From positions 1-47,895 of the forward strand of contig JADMIJ010000024.1 in NCBI GenBank assembly GCA_015478655.1: a stretch of DNA of 47,895 bases. The letters are read 5' to 3'. This document shows, piece after piece, positions 15,979 through 25,122 of this stretch. Positions within the stretch are counted from its first letter, which is position 1. Every line of letters begins with the position of its first letter. A program made the position numbers and the translations under genes. A model generated the notes under the pieces. The model was not told the DNA's origin and made no database searches. It was given only the letters and a program-made list of their open reading frames with translations. This DNA is from Acidimicrobiales bacterium (GTDB taxonomy: Bacteria; Actinomycetota; Acidimicrobiia; Acidimicrobiales; RAAP-2).

Positions 15979-16476
15979 TTACTCGTAGTACCCCGAGTGG
16001 ATGTACACGCACGGGATCCTCTCGCCATGGAACATGGCGAAGTTGTTGGGGTCGTCTTCGAAGGCCAACCTCAGGTCGAACCCGTAGGACCGCAGCTCCT
16101 CGACGCTGTCCCGCTTGAACCAGGTCACCTGCGAGTAGTCGCCGCGGGACCGCATGACCAGCAAGTCCCATCGGAGCCCGTAGCGGTCCAGCCAGGCCAG
16201 TGTCTGGGGTTGCACCCGCATGGGCCGACCGGTGAGGAGGATGACCTGCAGGCGCGAGTCCAGCAGCTCGAGGACCCGGGCGAGCTCCTCGATGACCGGG
16301 TCGTCGCCGCAGGCGTCGAAGAACCGGTCCCAGTCGCGTCGGCCCCGCTCGAGGAAGTGCTGGCGCCCGACGGCGTCCGACAGCACACCGTCGACATCGA
16401 AGATCACCGCCTCACCGGGCGCATGCAGGGGCGCCTGACGCCAGGCCCAGTTGGACGGACCTGTGACCGTGCTCAC
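15979..16476 (-). CDS. HAD-superfamily phosphatase (polynucleotide-kinase 3'-phosphatase-like)
   Basis: A 165-residue HAD-fold protein. Seen: motif [10 protein letters not shown] (26-34) with nucleophile D27 and acid/base D29, motif II LLTGRP (80-85), a Lys at about 121 (FKRDS) and motif [11 protein letters not shown] (138-145). There is no cap domain, as in the 3'-phosphatase part of phage T4 polynucleotide kinase or in small NIF-like phosphatases. The substrate is unknown. Its ATG overlaps the acsA stop by 4 bp, so it is co-transcribed with acetyl-CoA synthetase, which does not by itself suggest a function. Confidence 0.8.
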   Translation of the reverse strand: MSTVTGPSNWAWRQAPLHAPGEAVIFDVDGVLSDAVGRQHFLERGRRDWDRFFDACGDDPVIEELARVLELLDSRLQVILLTGRPMRVQPQTLAWLDRYGLRWDLLVMRSRGDYSQVTWFKRDSVEELRSYGFDLRLAFEDDPNNFAMFHGERIPCVYIHSGYYE

Positions 16477-18509
16477 TCGTCGGTCGGCGAGGTCGCGGCC
16501 AGGCGCCGGATCTCGTCGACCACGGCGGGGTCCGCCAAGGTGGTGGTGTCCCCGAGCATTCGGCCATCGGCCACATCGCGCAGCAGGCGACGCATGATTT
16601 TGCCGCTCCGGGTCTTCGGCAGCTCGTCGGTGAAGACAACGGTCCGGGGCCGGGCGATGGGTCCGATCCTCGTGGCCACGTGGGCCCGCAGCTCCTGGCC
16701 CCGCTCGTCGGTGGGCCCGCCGGCATCCGCCCGCAGGGTGACGAAGGCCACGATGGCCTGGCCCGACGTCGGGTCACTGGCACCCACCACGGCGGACTCG
16801 GCCACGGCCGGGTGGTCGACGAGGGCCGACTCCACTTCGGTGGTCGAGATGCGGTGGCCTGAGATGTTCATGACGTCATCCACGCGGCCGAGAAGCCAGA
16901 GATAGCCGTCTTCGTCCGTCTTGGCGCCGTCCCCGGCGAAGTACCGGCCCGGAAACCGGCTCCAGTAGGTCTGCCGGTACCGCTCCGGATCACCGTAGAG
17001 GCCCCGCAACATCGCCGGCCAGGGCCGGGTCAGGGTGAGGTAGCCGCCACCCTTGTCCACCTTCGCCCCCTGTTCGTCCACCACCTCGGCGGCGATCCCC
17101 GGGAGCGGATGGGTGGCCGAGCCCGGCTTGGTGGTGGTGATCCCGGGAAGGGGAGCGATCATCATGGCGCCGGTCTCCGTCTGCCACCAGGTGTCCACCA
17201 CCGGACAGCGACCCCCACCGATGTGGGTCGAGTACCACATCCACGCCTCCGGGTTGATGGGCTCCCCCACCGAGCCGAGCACCCGCAGCGACGTGAGGTT
17301 GTGCCGACCCGGGTACTCCGTGCCCCACTTCATGAAGGTCCGGATGGCGGTGGGCGCGGCATAGAGAATGGTGACGCCGTACCGCTCGATGACCGACCAC
17401 CAGCGGTCCCGATCGGGGTAGTCGGGTGTCCCCTCGTACATCACCGAGGTGGCCCCGTTGGCCAGCGGCCCGTAGACGATGTAGCTGTGACCGGTCACCC
17501 AGCCGATGTCGGCCGCACACCAGTAGACGTCGCGCTCGGGGTGGAGATCGAAGACCACCCGGTGGGTGTAGGCCACCTGCGTCAGGTACCCGCCTGTGGT
17601 GTGCATGATGCCCTTGGGGGCGGCCGTGGTGCCCGAGGTGTAGAGGATGAAGAGAAGGTCTTCGGCGGCCATGTGCTCGGGTTCGCACCGGTCCGAGGGA
17701 CGTCCGCCGGCGGCCCCGTCGTCGCCGCTCAGCAACTCGTGCCACCAGTGGTCGCGTCCCGGGGTCATGGAGGGCGCTCCGGCGCCGTCCCCCCCGATCC
17801 GCTGCGCCACCACGACGTGGCCCACGCACGGCGTTGCCGACACGGCGGTGTCCACGTTGGCCTTCAGGGCCACCGGCGCGCCGCGGCGCCAGCCACCGTC
17901 GGCGGTCAGCACCACCCGGGCCTGGGCATCGAGGATCCGGTCCCGCAAGGCGTCGGACGAGAAGCCGCCGAAGACGACGGAATGGACGGCCCCGATCCGG
18001 GTGCAGGCCAACATGGCCACGGTCAGCTCGGGGATCATGGGCATGTAGACGGCCACCCGGTCGCCGCGCTCCACCCCCAGCCCGCGCAGGACGTTTGCGA
18101 ACCGGGACACGTCGGCCAGGAGCTGGCTGTAGGTGATGGTGCGGGTGTCGCCCGGCTCCCCCTCCCAATGGAAGGCAACCTTGTCGCCGTGCCCGGCGGC
18201 CACATGGCGATCGAGGCAGTTGTAGGAGACGTTGAGGGTTCCTCCGTCGAACCACCGGGCGAAGGGAAGGTCCCACTCGAGCACCGAGTCCCAGGTTCGG
18301 AACCAGTCGAGGGCGCCGGCCTGCTCGGCCCAGAACTCCGGGCCCTCGGCCGCGGCCCGCTCGTAGACGCCGGGGTCGGCCAGCACGGCTTGCCTGGCGA
18401 ACTCCTCGGAGGGGGGGAACACCCTGCTCTCGGAGTAGTAGTCCTCGATGGTGGCCTCGGAGGCGACCGTGGACCCTCCGACCAGGTGTTCTGTTGCCTC
18501 GTCCGGCAT
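16473..18509 (-). CDS. acsA: Acetyl-CoA synthetase (acetate--CoA ligase, AMP-forming)
   Basis: A 678-residue enzyme making acetyl-CoA from acetate, ATP and CoA through acetyl-AMP. Seen: an N-terminal Acs domain ([16 protein letters not shown], 87-102); P-loop-like [11 protein letters not shown] (290-300); [14 protein letters not shown] (336-349); [10 protein letters not shown] (441-450), including the residues that restrict the pocket to small acids; the hinge [13 protein letters not shown] (541-553); and [14 protein letters not shown] (631-644), whose K637 is the catalytic Lys that is acetylated in other bacteria to switch the enzyme off. A Shine-Dalgarno AAGGGGGAG lies 5-6 bp before the ATG. 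Divergent from the MprF-like fusion; heads an operon with the HAD and GNAT genes. Confidence 0.96.
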   Translation of the reverse strand: MPDEATEHLVGGSTVASEATIEDYYSESRVFPPSEEFARQAVLADPGVYERAAAEGPEFWAEQAGALDWFRTWDSVLEWDLPFARWFDGGTLNVSYNCLDRHVAAGHGDKVAFHWEGEPGDTRTITYSQLLADVSRFANVLRGLGVERGDRVAVYMPMIPELTVAMLACTRIGAVHSVVFGGFSSDALRDRILDAQARVVLTADGGWRRGAPVALKANVDTAVSATPCVGHVVVAQRIGGDGAGAPSMTPGRDHWWHELLSGDDGAAGGRPSDRCEPEHMAAEDLLFILYTSGTTAAPKGIMHTTGGYLTQVAYTHRVVFDLHPERDVYWCAADIGWVTGHSYIVYGPLANGATSVMYEGTPDYPDRDRWWSVIERYGVTILYAAPTAIRTFMKWGTEYPGRHNLTSLRVLGSVGEPINPEAWMWYSTHIGGGRCPVVDTWWQTETGAMMIAPLPGITTTKPGSATHPLPGIAAEVVDEQGAKVDKGGGYLTLTRPWPAMLRGLYGDPERYRQTYWSRFPGRYFAGDGAKTDEDGYLWLLGRVDDVMNISGHRISTTEVESALVDHPAVAESAVVGASDPTSGQAIVAFVTLRADAGGPTDERGQELRAHVATRIGPIARPRTVVFTDELPKTRSGKIMRRLLRDVADGRMLGDTTTLADPAVVDEIRRLAATSPTDE

Positions 18510-18581
18510 GGCTCCCCCTTCTTCACTCCTGGCGGCAGAGAACTCCCTCCGACGCGCCTCAGCCTAATAGCGGCAGGACTC

Positions 18582-18587
18582 TACGAT
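18582..18587 (+). promoter_or_regulatory. Candidate -10 element (TACGAT) for the MprF-like fusion gene
   Basis: TACGAT lies 9 bp before the GTG at 18597. The sequence between contains GGAGGGG, so the transcript could start just upstream with a short ribosome site, or be leaderless. Confidence 0.35.
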
Positions 18588-18596
18588 GGAGGGGCT

Positions 18597-21500
18597 GTGA
18601 CCGTGACAACGCAATCGTCGGAGGGGCTCAGGCCTGACGGTCTGACATCAGGCGTCGAGCTCACCGCCTTCTCCCCTGAGCCCGGTGCGACCCGTGTCGA
18701 GGTACCGCTGGGCCGTCGGGTCATGGTGGTCAGTGACCTGCTCCTCACCCCCGACGCCACGCCGACGTCGTCGGCGGTCACCGCCGAGGTGGCCCGCGCC
18801 CTCGACACTTGGGACGGTCCCGGGATCCTCATCATCGCCGGCAACCTCTTCGACTTCACCGACACCGGATCACCGTTGTCCCAGGCCCAGCGGTCCCTGG
18901 GCGCCCACCCGGCGCTGGCCGACGCACTGGCCCGCTTCGCCACCATCGACGAGCGGCGGGTCATCCGCCAGACCGGCACCCACGAGCCCGGCTACGACAC
19001 GGACCCCGAGACCATCGAGGCCATGGCCCACCGGGGCGTCGAGCAGCTCGGACCGGTCGATCTCCACCTCCACACCGCCACCGGTGTGCGGGTGGTGCGG
19101 GTCGAACCTGGCGAGCACGCCTACGCCTCGGGCTGCAGCGGGCCGGAGACGGAATTCGACCCGGCGGCCGACGCCAAGCCCGGGGCCGTCGGGCACTCCT
19201 CGGCCGGGAGGGCCTGGCGATCGCTGGCGGCGCGGTCGACCGACGACGCCCTCTGGCTGGTCGGGCTCAGTCGCCTGAGCGACCCGTCGGCCCTGTCGCG
19301 ATTCGTGGTCTCGCGCACCCTGTACCGGCGGCTCGGGCGCTACGCGTGGTGGCTGCTGGTTCCGTTCGTGGTGGCCGGCCTGCTGCGGGTGGCGGTCACC
19401 CCGTGGGTGCTCGGCCACATCGGGTCGGGCCTGCCGGCCCGGGCCATTCGAAACGCCCACCGGGCCGACCTCGGCGATCAGATCGTCATCGCCCTCCTGG
19501 TCGCCCTGGTCGTGCTGGCTGTCCTGGCGCTGGTGCTGGGGCTGCTCAGCCGGCGCATGTGGTCCATCCTCGGGGGAGGATCCTTGGAGACGGTCCAGTC
19601 AGAGGCGACGGCCAACGACACCGCCCGGGACGCTGGTCGCCGCCTGGTGGGGCGGGGCTACGCCGGCCTGATCACGGCGGCTACGTTCCAGTCGGAGCTC
19701 ACCCACCTCGGTGTGGGCTTCTACGCCAATGTCGGGGCCACCGCCGAAGTGGTGGAAGAACACCGGGGCCGGCTGGGGCTTCCCCCGGTGTTCCTGAACA
19801 ACCAACGGGTGAGCTGGGTCGAGCTGGAGACCGGCGCCGAGCTGCACGTCCGGATGCTGTTGGCCCGCAACGAGCTCCGGTCACCGAGCCTGCTTGAACG
19901 TCTGATCACCCGGGGGAGGAGCATTCGGAGCCTCCACCCGGCCCTGGTGGCCTCATACCCCATGGGCGCATCGTGGCCCGCGGCCCCCGACTTCCACCTC
20001 GTCCACCGGCGGACCCGGAGACGACGGCGCCTGGCCTCGGCGGCCATCCTCGTGGCCGGGGTCATCGACCTCCTGGATGCGGTCACCCCGCCCCTGCGCG
20101 GGCGCTTGCACGTGGTACTCCAGTACCTGCCCCTACGGGCCAGTGTGGCCGCCGGAGCCCTCATCGCCATGGCCGGCCTCGCCCTGGTGGCGCTCGGCCG
20201 GGGCATCCTGCGCGGACAGCGGCGGGCCTGGCGGGTGGCGGTCACCCTGCTGGCGGGCACCATCATCCTCCACCTCATCGCCGGGGCCGACATCGAAGAG
20301 TCGGCGGTGGCGCTGGGGGTGCTGGTACTGCTGGTCGTCAGCCGGGGGGACTTCCAGGCGGCCTCGGACTCGTCGTCGCTCCGATCGGCGCTCCTGGCCA
20401 TCGGCATCGGGGTGATCGGCATCACGCTGGTGACCACGGTCTCGATCGAGGCCTTCACCCATATGGGACACCACCGATCGCACATCCCATGGTGGACCGC
20501 CCTGTGGGCGGTGTCCGAACGGCTGGTCGGCATCAAGACCATCCCCCTCCCCGAACGGGCCGACCGCTTTCTCGCCCCCACCCTGTTGGCCCTCGGCCTG
20601 TCCCTGGTGGCCGTGGTCCTGTTCCTCTTCACCCGACCGGTGGTGGACCGCCGGCTCACCTCGGGTCGGGCGGCCGAGTTCCGGGCCCGCGACATCGTCC
20701 GCCGCCACGGCGCCTCGACGCTCGACTACTTCGCCCTCCGTTCCGACAAGAAGTGGTTCTTCCACCGGGACAGCCTGGTGGCCTATGCGGTCTACGGGGG
20801 AGTCTGCCTGGTCTCCCCTGATCCCATCGGACCCCGGAACGAACGCGAGCAGGTGTGGGGATCCTTCCGCCGCTTCGCCGACAGCCACGGTTGGGTGACT
20901 TCGGTCATGGGTGCCGGCGAGGACTGGCTCTCGATCTACCGGGACTCGGGGATGCACAACATCTACCTCGGGGACGAGGCCGTGGTGAAGGTCCAGCCCT
21001 TCACCCTGGCCGGCGGTGACATGAAGGGCCTGCGCCAGGCATTCAACCGGATCAAGAAACGCGGCTACACGGCTGCGTTCTACGATCCCGCCCACCTCGA
21101 CCCGGCACTCTCCCAGGAGTTGACGGCCCTGATGGCAATGAGCCGACAGGGCGAGCACGAGCGAGGGTTCTCCATGATGTTGGGGCGGGTGTTCGACCCG
21201 AGGGACACCGGCCTCCTGTTGTGCGTGGTCCGTTGCCCGAACGGCGCTGCCTCCGCCATGTGCCAGTTCGTGCCGGCTCCGGGGATCAACGGCTATTCCC
21301 TCGATCTGATGCGCCGTGACCCGGGTGACCACCCCAACGGGCTCTTGGACTTCGCGTTGTGCTCGACCATCGAGCACCTGCGCGCCGACGGCTACCAGGG
21401 CCTGAGCCTCAACTTCGCCGCCCTCCGCTCGACACTTTCCGGCGACAAGGGTGAGGGCACGGTGCAGCGGGCAGAGCGGTGGTTCCTGAAGCGATTGTCC

Positions 21501-21857
21501 AACTTCGCCCAGATCGAGTCGTTGTGGCGGTTCAACGCCAAGTACGAGCCCGAATGGCTCCCCCGCTACGTGGTGTTCGACAGCGCCGAGCATCTCGTGC
21601 CGGTCGTCATGGCCATCCTGCGGGCCGAGTCCCTGTGGGAGATCCCGGTCCTCGGGAGGTTGTTGGCCGCCGGCGCGGAAAAGCGCATGGTGGCCGCCCA
21701 GCAGGAGACCGAAGAGTTCATCGCCGCATCATTCGGCCAGTGGGATGACAACGGCGAGCGCGTCGAATCGGCGAGCGTCAATGGCGGCCACACCGATGAC
21801 GGCCCGGTCAGGGGTCGCCCACCGACGGTGTCGGGCTCGTCGGGCCCTGCGGCCTGA
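18597..21857 (+). CDS. Pseudo-metallophosphoesterase fused to MprF-type lysyltransferase domain (DUF2156)
   Basis: A 1086-residue multidomain membrane protein. Residues 40-230 and 345-410 look like the two halves of a calcineurin-like phosphoesterase, split by two membrane helices (about 250-275 and 297-317). Every metal motif is altered: SDLLL (46-50) where DLH is expected, GNLFDF (82-87) for GD, GTHE (127-130) for GNHD and AATF (361-364) for GHTH. About six further helices follow (478-680), then a C-terminal domain (690-1015) of the MprF/DUF2156 type with YFALRSDKKWFFH, VSPDPIGP, QPFTLAGGDMKGLRQAFNR and RAERWFLKRLSNFAQIESLWRFN. Known MprF proteins move an amino acid from aminoacyl-tRNA to phosphatidylglycerol and flip the product, lowering surface charge. 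Here the dead phosphoesterase may sense or scaffold. Start GTG 18597; the frame is open upstream but runs antisense to acsA. Confidence 0.8.
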   Translation: MTVTTQSSEGLRPDGLTSGVELTAFSPEPGATRVEVPLGRRVMVVSDLLLTPDATPTSSAVTAEVARALDTWDGPGILIIAGNLFDFTDTGSPLSQAQRSLGAHPALADALARFATIDERRVIRQTGTHEPGYDTDPETIEAMAHRGVEQLGPVDLHLHTATGVRVVRVEPGEHAYASGCSGPETEFDPAADAKPGAVGHSSAGRAWRSLAARSTDDALWLVGLSRLSDPSALSRFVVSRTLYRRLGRYAWWLLVPFVVAGLLRVAVTPWVLGHIGSGLPARAIRNAHRADLGDQIVIALLVALVVLAVLALVLGLLSRRMWSILGGGSLETVQSEATANDTARDAGRRLVGRGYAGLITAATFQSELTHLGVGFYANVGATAEVVEEHRGRLGLPPVFLNNQRVSWVELETGAELHVRMLLARNELRSPSLLERLITRGRSIRSLHPALVASYPMGASWPAAPDFHLVHRRTRRRRRLASAAILVAGVIDLLDAVTPPLRGRLHVVLQYLPLRASVAAGALIAMAGLALVALGRGILRGQRRAWRVAVTLLAGTIILHLIAGADIEESAVALGVLVLLVVSRGDFQAASDSSSLRSALLAIGIGVIGITLVTTVSIEAFTHMGHHRSHIPWWTALWAVSERLVGIKTIPLPERADRFLAPTLLALGLSLVAVVLFLFTRPVVDRRLTSGRAAEFRARDIVRRHGASTLDYFALRSDKKWFFHRDSLVAYAVYGGVCLVSPDPIGPRNEREQVWGSFRRFADSHGWVTSVMGAGEDWLSIYRDSGMHNIYLGDEAVVKVQPFTLAGGDMKGLRQAFNRIKKRGYTAAFYDPAHLDPALSQELTALMAMSRQGEHERGFSMMLGRVFDPRDTGLLLCVVRCPNGAASAMCQFVPAPGINGYSLDLMRRDPGDHPNGLLDFALCSTIEHLRADGYQGLSLNFAALRSTLSGDKGEGTVQRAERWFLKRLSNFAQIESLWRFNAKYEPEWLPRYVVFDSAEHLVPVVMAILRAESLWEIPVLGRLLAAGAEKRMVAAQQETEEFIAASFGQWDDNGERVESASVNGGHTDDGPVRGRPPTVSGSSGPAA

Positions 21858-21904
21858 GCCGTCCACCCGGCGGGCGATGGCCCGATCATCCTTGCCGTCA
21901 GCGG

Positions 21905-21918
21905 CCCACTCCTGTGGG
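21905..21918. terminator. Possible hairpin between convergent genes
   Basis: CCCAC-TCCT-GTGGG, a perfect 5-bp stem with a 4-base loop, in the 69-bp gap between two convergent stop codons (21857 and 21927). No T-run follows on either strand, so intrinsic termination is doubtful. Confidence 0.25.
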
Positions 21919-21926
21919 GGTGACAC

Positions 21927-22820
21927 CTACGGCGCAGGAAGGCCGATCGGGTTGGGGAACGGGATGACCCCGGCGGCCGCCACCGACCGGACCAACGGCC
22001 GCAGGCTCTCGAGCACGGCCAGCTGTTCCTCGTCCTCGAGGACGGCGTAGGGACGGCCGGCCAGCTCGTCGGTCAACTGCTCGACCCAGCGACGGAGTTC
22101 GGCGCCCGCTGGGGAGATCTGCCCGCCCGCCACCAGCCCGCGATCCTCCAGCCGGCCGCGGGCAGCTTCCCACTCGTCGGGCGACCACCCCCGGCTGTCG
22201 CGAAAGAGGGCGCCGGGGATGCCCTCCGACAGCGCGAACAGGACCAGGGCCTCACATCCGTCCAGTCCGCCGGCAGTCAGGGCGGCGACATGGCCGTCGC
22301 CGCGGTGCTCTCGGAGGCTGGTACAGGCCTGCCATAGTTCCTCGACCGGAGCGCCGGGCCCGCCGGCCTCGTCGACCTCACCGAGGGCGCGATTGGCGCT
22401 GAACAGCACACGACCCGAGCCGTCAGCGGCGCCCACCACACGATCCAGCCATGGGAGGAGCGCTTCCGCGCGCTGATCCACCGACGGGTCCATGCGGCGC
22501 AATGCCGCCGCGGCCCCGGTGCGGCGGGCCCGCAGAATGGAGGAAGGGTCGGCATACGTCCACGCATCGGGGATGGCTCGGCGCACCTGCGTCTCGTGGA
22601 AGTTGAAGAAGGTGGCCGAGACGGTCGCCGGGCCCACCGCGCCCAGTGGTACAGCCCGGGCCGCGAAGTAGCCCATCCAGAATCCGCGCAGCCCGACGGC
22701 GGTCAGCGCCTGGCGGCACTCCGGGGCGAAGTAGGTCACGGCGTGGAGCGGCTCGACGCACCTCCACCACGTCCGTGCATCCGGCCGGTCCGGATGCGGG
22801 CGGTCCTGCGGCGCCGTCAT
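21927..22820 (-). CDS. SCO6745-family protein
   Basis: A 297-residue protein resembling the actinobacterial SCO6745 family, a group of all-helical proteins of unknown role. Seen: an N-terminal ARTWWRCVEPLHAVTYFAPECR (about 15-36), GFWMGYFAARAVPLGAVGP (45-63), the helix with FNFHETQVRRAIPDAW (72-87), and a C-terminal half that reads like a winged-helix module (LRRWVEQLTDELAGRPYA). I infer the family from these segments. The enzyme or regulator role is unknown. The ATG 22818-22820 overlaps the stop of the preceding membrane-protein gene by 4 bp, so both are probably made from one mRNA. Confidence 0.7.
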   Translation of the reverse strand: MTAPQDRPHPDRPDARTWWRCVEPLHAVTYFAPECRQALTAVGLRGFWMGYFAARAVPLGAVGPATVSATFFNFHETQVRRAIPDAWTYADPSSILRARRTGAAAALRRMDPSVDQRAEALLPWLDRVVGAADGSGRVLFSANRALGEVDEAGGPGAPVEELWQACTSLREHRGDGHVAALTAGGLDGCEALVLFALSEGIPGALFRDSRGWSPDEWEAARGRLEDRGLVAGGQISPAGAELRRWVEQLTDELAGRPYAVLEDEEQLAVLESLRPLVRSVAAAGVIPFPNPIGLPAP

Positions 22821-24163
22821 TCCGTCCTGGAGGCGCCCCCGGGGTCCAGCCCCGTCGTGACCTCGGGCTCGTCGGTAGCACCGGCGTCGCCGGTTCCCTC
22901 TCCGGGGCCCGTGTGGGCGGGGACCGGGTGCTGCCCGGCATAGAGGCCGACGATCCCGGCCAGCGCCAGGGCCACCAGGACCACGATCACCGCCACCATC
23001 GCCGTCGGCTCGTTCCACACCGCCAGGATCAGCAGTCCCGCTCCGAGCGCACCCCACTGGAGCGCCTTCCGATGGGCCACGACAAAGTCGTGTACGGGTC
23101 CCCCGGTCATCCAGCCCGGCCTCTTCCTGGTGCCCAGCCACGCCCTGACCCGCCGGTTGCCGACCAGTGCGCCGCCGATGGCGACGATGGCGGCCACGAT
23201 GGCCAGTGTGCGGACGGAGTCGAGCAGGAGCGCACTGACGGCGTCGATCACCGCCGCCGCCGCCGGCTTCGATTGGGAAGGGTCCAACGAGTTGAGGACC
23301 TGGTTACGCCCCAGCGACGCCACCACCAGCACCAGGGCCATGGAGAGGGCGAGCCCGGTGGCGGCACGCACCAGCCCCCGCCGACGGTCCCGGTTCAACA
23401 GCACCGATCCGGCAAAGCACAGGAGGGTCACGATGGGCAGCACCAGCGCCAGATGATTGAGGAACCGGGTGAGACGCTGGGCCTTGGCCACCTGGGTCGA
23501 GCGGAACAGCACCAACTGGGGCCCCTTGTTCGACGGGACCTTGTCGAACACGGTGATGCCCTTGGCGTCGAGGGCCTTCTTGGCCTGGGACTCGACCTGG
23601 GACAGGTCCAGGGTGACCTGGCCGTTGCTCGACTGCAGTGCGCCCTCCTTCGACCCGGTCAAGAGGGCCACCACCTGCTTGTGGGTCGACCGGTTGGCGG
23701 CGATCCAGAGCGTATGGAAATGGGGGGACTGGACCAATTTGAGTGTGATCTGCTCCGTCACATTCTGCAGTCCCGCGGTGATCGGAGTGGCCAGAAATCC
23801 GGCCTTGGCGGGCAGCGCCTGCTTGACCTGTTGATTGACATTGGTCCGCGCGATCAACCGCTGGCTGACCCGGTGGGCCACCGCAGACTGGATGGCCGGG
23901 TCGTCGGCCAAGGGGGCGACGGTGCTCACGTAGGCATCGGTGTTCAGCAGCTCGTTGCGTACGAACACCACGAACACCGACACCACGGCGAGGATGCAGG
24001 CCAGTACGACGAGCAGCCACGAGGAGAGCCGCCTCCATCGACTGCCGCGCTGCTGCTTCCGGGTCAGGGCCTCCGACTGGCGAAGCGCCTCGTTCTCCTC
24101 ACGAAGCTCATCCACCGTCCGCTGGAGTCCCTCCACATCATCGCCCTCCCCCTCGGCGGTCAC
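22817..24163 (-). CDS. Integral membrane protein of unknown function with N-terminal coiled coil
   Basis: A 448-residue protein starting at GTG 24161-24163 (AAAGGG about 10 bp upstream). Residues 8-40 are a charged heptad-like helix (ELREENEALRQSEAL), residues 48-70 are a membrane helix, and residues 75-235 are an extracytoplasmic domain with the block NTDAYVSTVAPLADDPAIQ. Three or more helices follow (about 237-257, 265-285, 318-338, 372-405). A hydrophilic tail ends it. This layout is common in actinobacterial membrane proteins with no assigned role. I see no catalytic motif. It is coupled by a 4-bp overlap to the SCO6745-like gene. Confidence 0.75.
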   Translation of the reverse strand: MTAEGEGDDVEGLQRTVDELREENEALRQSEALTRKQQRGSRWRRLSSWLLVVLACILAVVSVFVVFVRNELLNTDAYVSTVAPLADDPAIQSAVAHRVSQRLIARTNVNQQVKQALPAKAGFLATPITAGLQNVTEQITLKLVQSPHFHTLWIAANRSTHKQVVALLTGSKEGALQSSNGQVTLDLSQVESQAKKALDAKGITVFDKVPSNKGPQLVLFRSTQVAKAQRLTRFLNHLALVLPIVTLLCFAGSVLLNRDRRRGLVRAATGLALSMALVLVVASLGRNQVLNSLDPSQSKPAAAAVIDAVSALLLDSVRTLAIVAAIVAIGGALVGNRRVRAWLGTRKRPGWMTGGPVHDFVVAHRKALQWGALGAGLLILAVWNEPTAMVAVIVVLVALALAGIVGLYAGQHPVPAHTGPGEGTGDAGATDEPEVTTGLDPGGASRTE

Positions 24164-24370
24164 ACCCGTGCATCCCTTTCATCGCCACAGGGGACCGTCG
24201 GTGGTGGCCGAGGACACCGGGCGGCCGCGGGCCCGACGTCGGCGGGTGTGGATCGAGGGGCAGGGTGCGCCGGTGCCGTGCGGCGGCCGTCCCGGTGGAT
24301 GCACCCCTCCGGGACGACTGCGGGCCCGCCGCTGCGCCGTGACTCTGCTGACACTCCCGCTCCGATCCGC

Positions 24371-24766
24371 TTAGGTGAGCAGCTTGGCCTTCTGCGCCTC
24401 GAACTCGGCATCGGTGAGGACGCCCTTGGACTTGAGGTCAGCCAGCTTGGCCAGTTCATCGGCGCTGCCCCCGGTCGTCCCGGCGGCCTGCTTCACGTAG
24501 GAATCGAACGCCTTCTGCTGCTGGGCGGCGGCGGCGGCGGCGCGCTCGTGCATCTTCCCACCCCGGGCGATCAGGTAGACGAGGACTCCGAGGTACGGAA
24601 CGATGATGACGAAGAGGACCCAGAGGGCCTTGGCCAACCCGCCCATGTCGTGGCTCCGGAAGATGTCGGCGAAGATGACGATGAGAAGCCAGATCCAGAG
24701 GAAGAAGATGAAGAACTCCAACATCGTCCAAAAGATGCTCAGCAAGGGATAGGTGTACGCAAGCAT
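24371..24766 (-). CDS. Small membrane protein with PLDc_N-like helices and SHOCT domain
   Basis: A 131-residue protein. Two membrane helices (about 7-35 and 44-66) form a PLDc_N-like hairpin ending in VPYLGVLVYLIARG; a KMHERAAAAAAQQQKAFDSYVKQ linker follows. The final 30 residues are a SHOCT motif (ELAKLADLKSKGVLTDAEFEAQKAKLL), a short helical element found at the C-termini of many proteins and thought to mediate oligomerisation. The ATG at 24764-24766 has AAGGAG 9 bp upstream. The gene stands alone, 207 bp from the next gene on its strand. Confidence 0.85.
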   Translation of the reverse strand: MLAYTYPLLSIFWTMLEFFIFFLWIWLLIVIFADIFRSHDMGGLAKALWVLFVIIVPYLGVLVYLIARGGKMHERAAAAAAQQQKAFDSYVKQAAGTTGGSADELAKLADLKSKGVLTDAEFEAQKAKLLT

Positions 24767-25122
24767 GTTCACGCCGCTCCTTCGTTGTGGATGACGAAAC
24801 ACCCTACCCCTTCGATCTTGCTCTTTCCCGGACTCGCCGCCCTCCGGCCAGGACTTACGCCTGATCCGAGACTCGTCACCGCCCCATGCCATGACTGCCG
24901 GGAACCCCCCTCGCGGCGCCAAAGCCACCTAGTGTCCACGGAAGTGAGATCCACGGACGTCGGGGAATCGGTGCGTATCGCTGGCACATCACACGTTCGC
25001 TGCCGGCCATCGGCGTCGACACAGGCGGCTCCGCCCGATGGGCCGGGATGGATGGTCAGGGTCGGTTCGCAGCACTTCGCGGGATCGATGCGGGTCCCGG
25101 CGCATCGGCCGGCGGCCCGGGA
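24767..25122. other. Gap between the SHOCT gene and the ClC gene
   Basis: No domain-bearing gene. The plus strand holds TAGTGT (24930-24935) and, 8 bp later, a GTG (24944) that opens a 60-codon frame whose TGA overlaps the ClC ATG as ATGA at 25123-25126. This could be a translated leader or an alternative transcript start; its peptide has no recognisable fold. TAGGGT-like sequence also lies upstream of the SHOCT gene on the minus strand. Confidence 0.35.
24930..24935 (+). promoter_or_regulatory. Candidate -10 element (TAGTGT) upstream of the ClC gene
   Basis: TAGTGT is followed by 8 bp and a GTG that opens a short frame reaching the ClC start codon. It fits the -10/start spacing seen before other genes here. 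Confidence 0.3.

Noticed and set aside
20133-21593. A 486-codon minus-strand open frame
   Set aside because: Antisense to the MprF-type domain; rich in His, Gln and Glu, the usual mirror of GC-rich codons.
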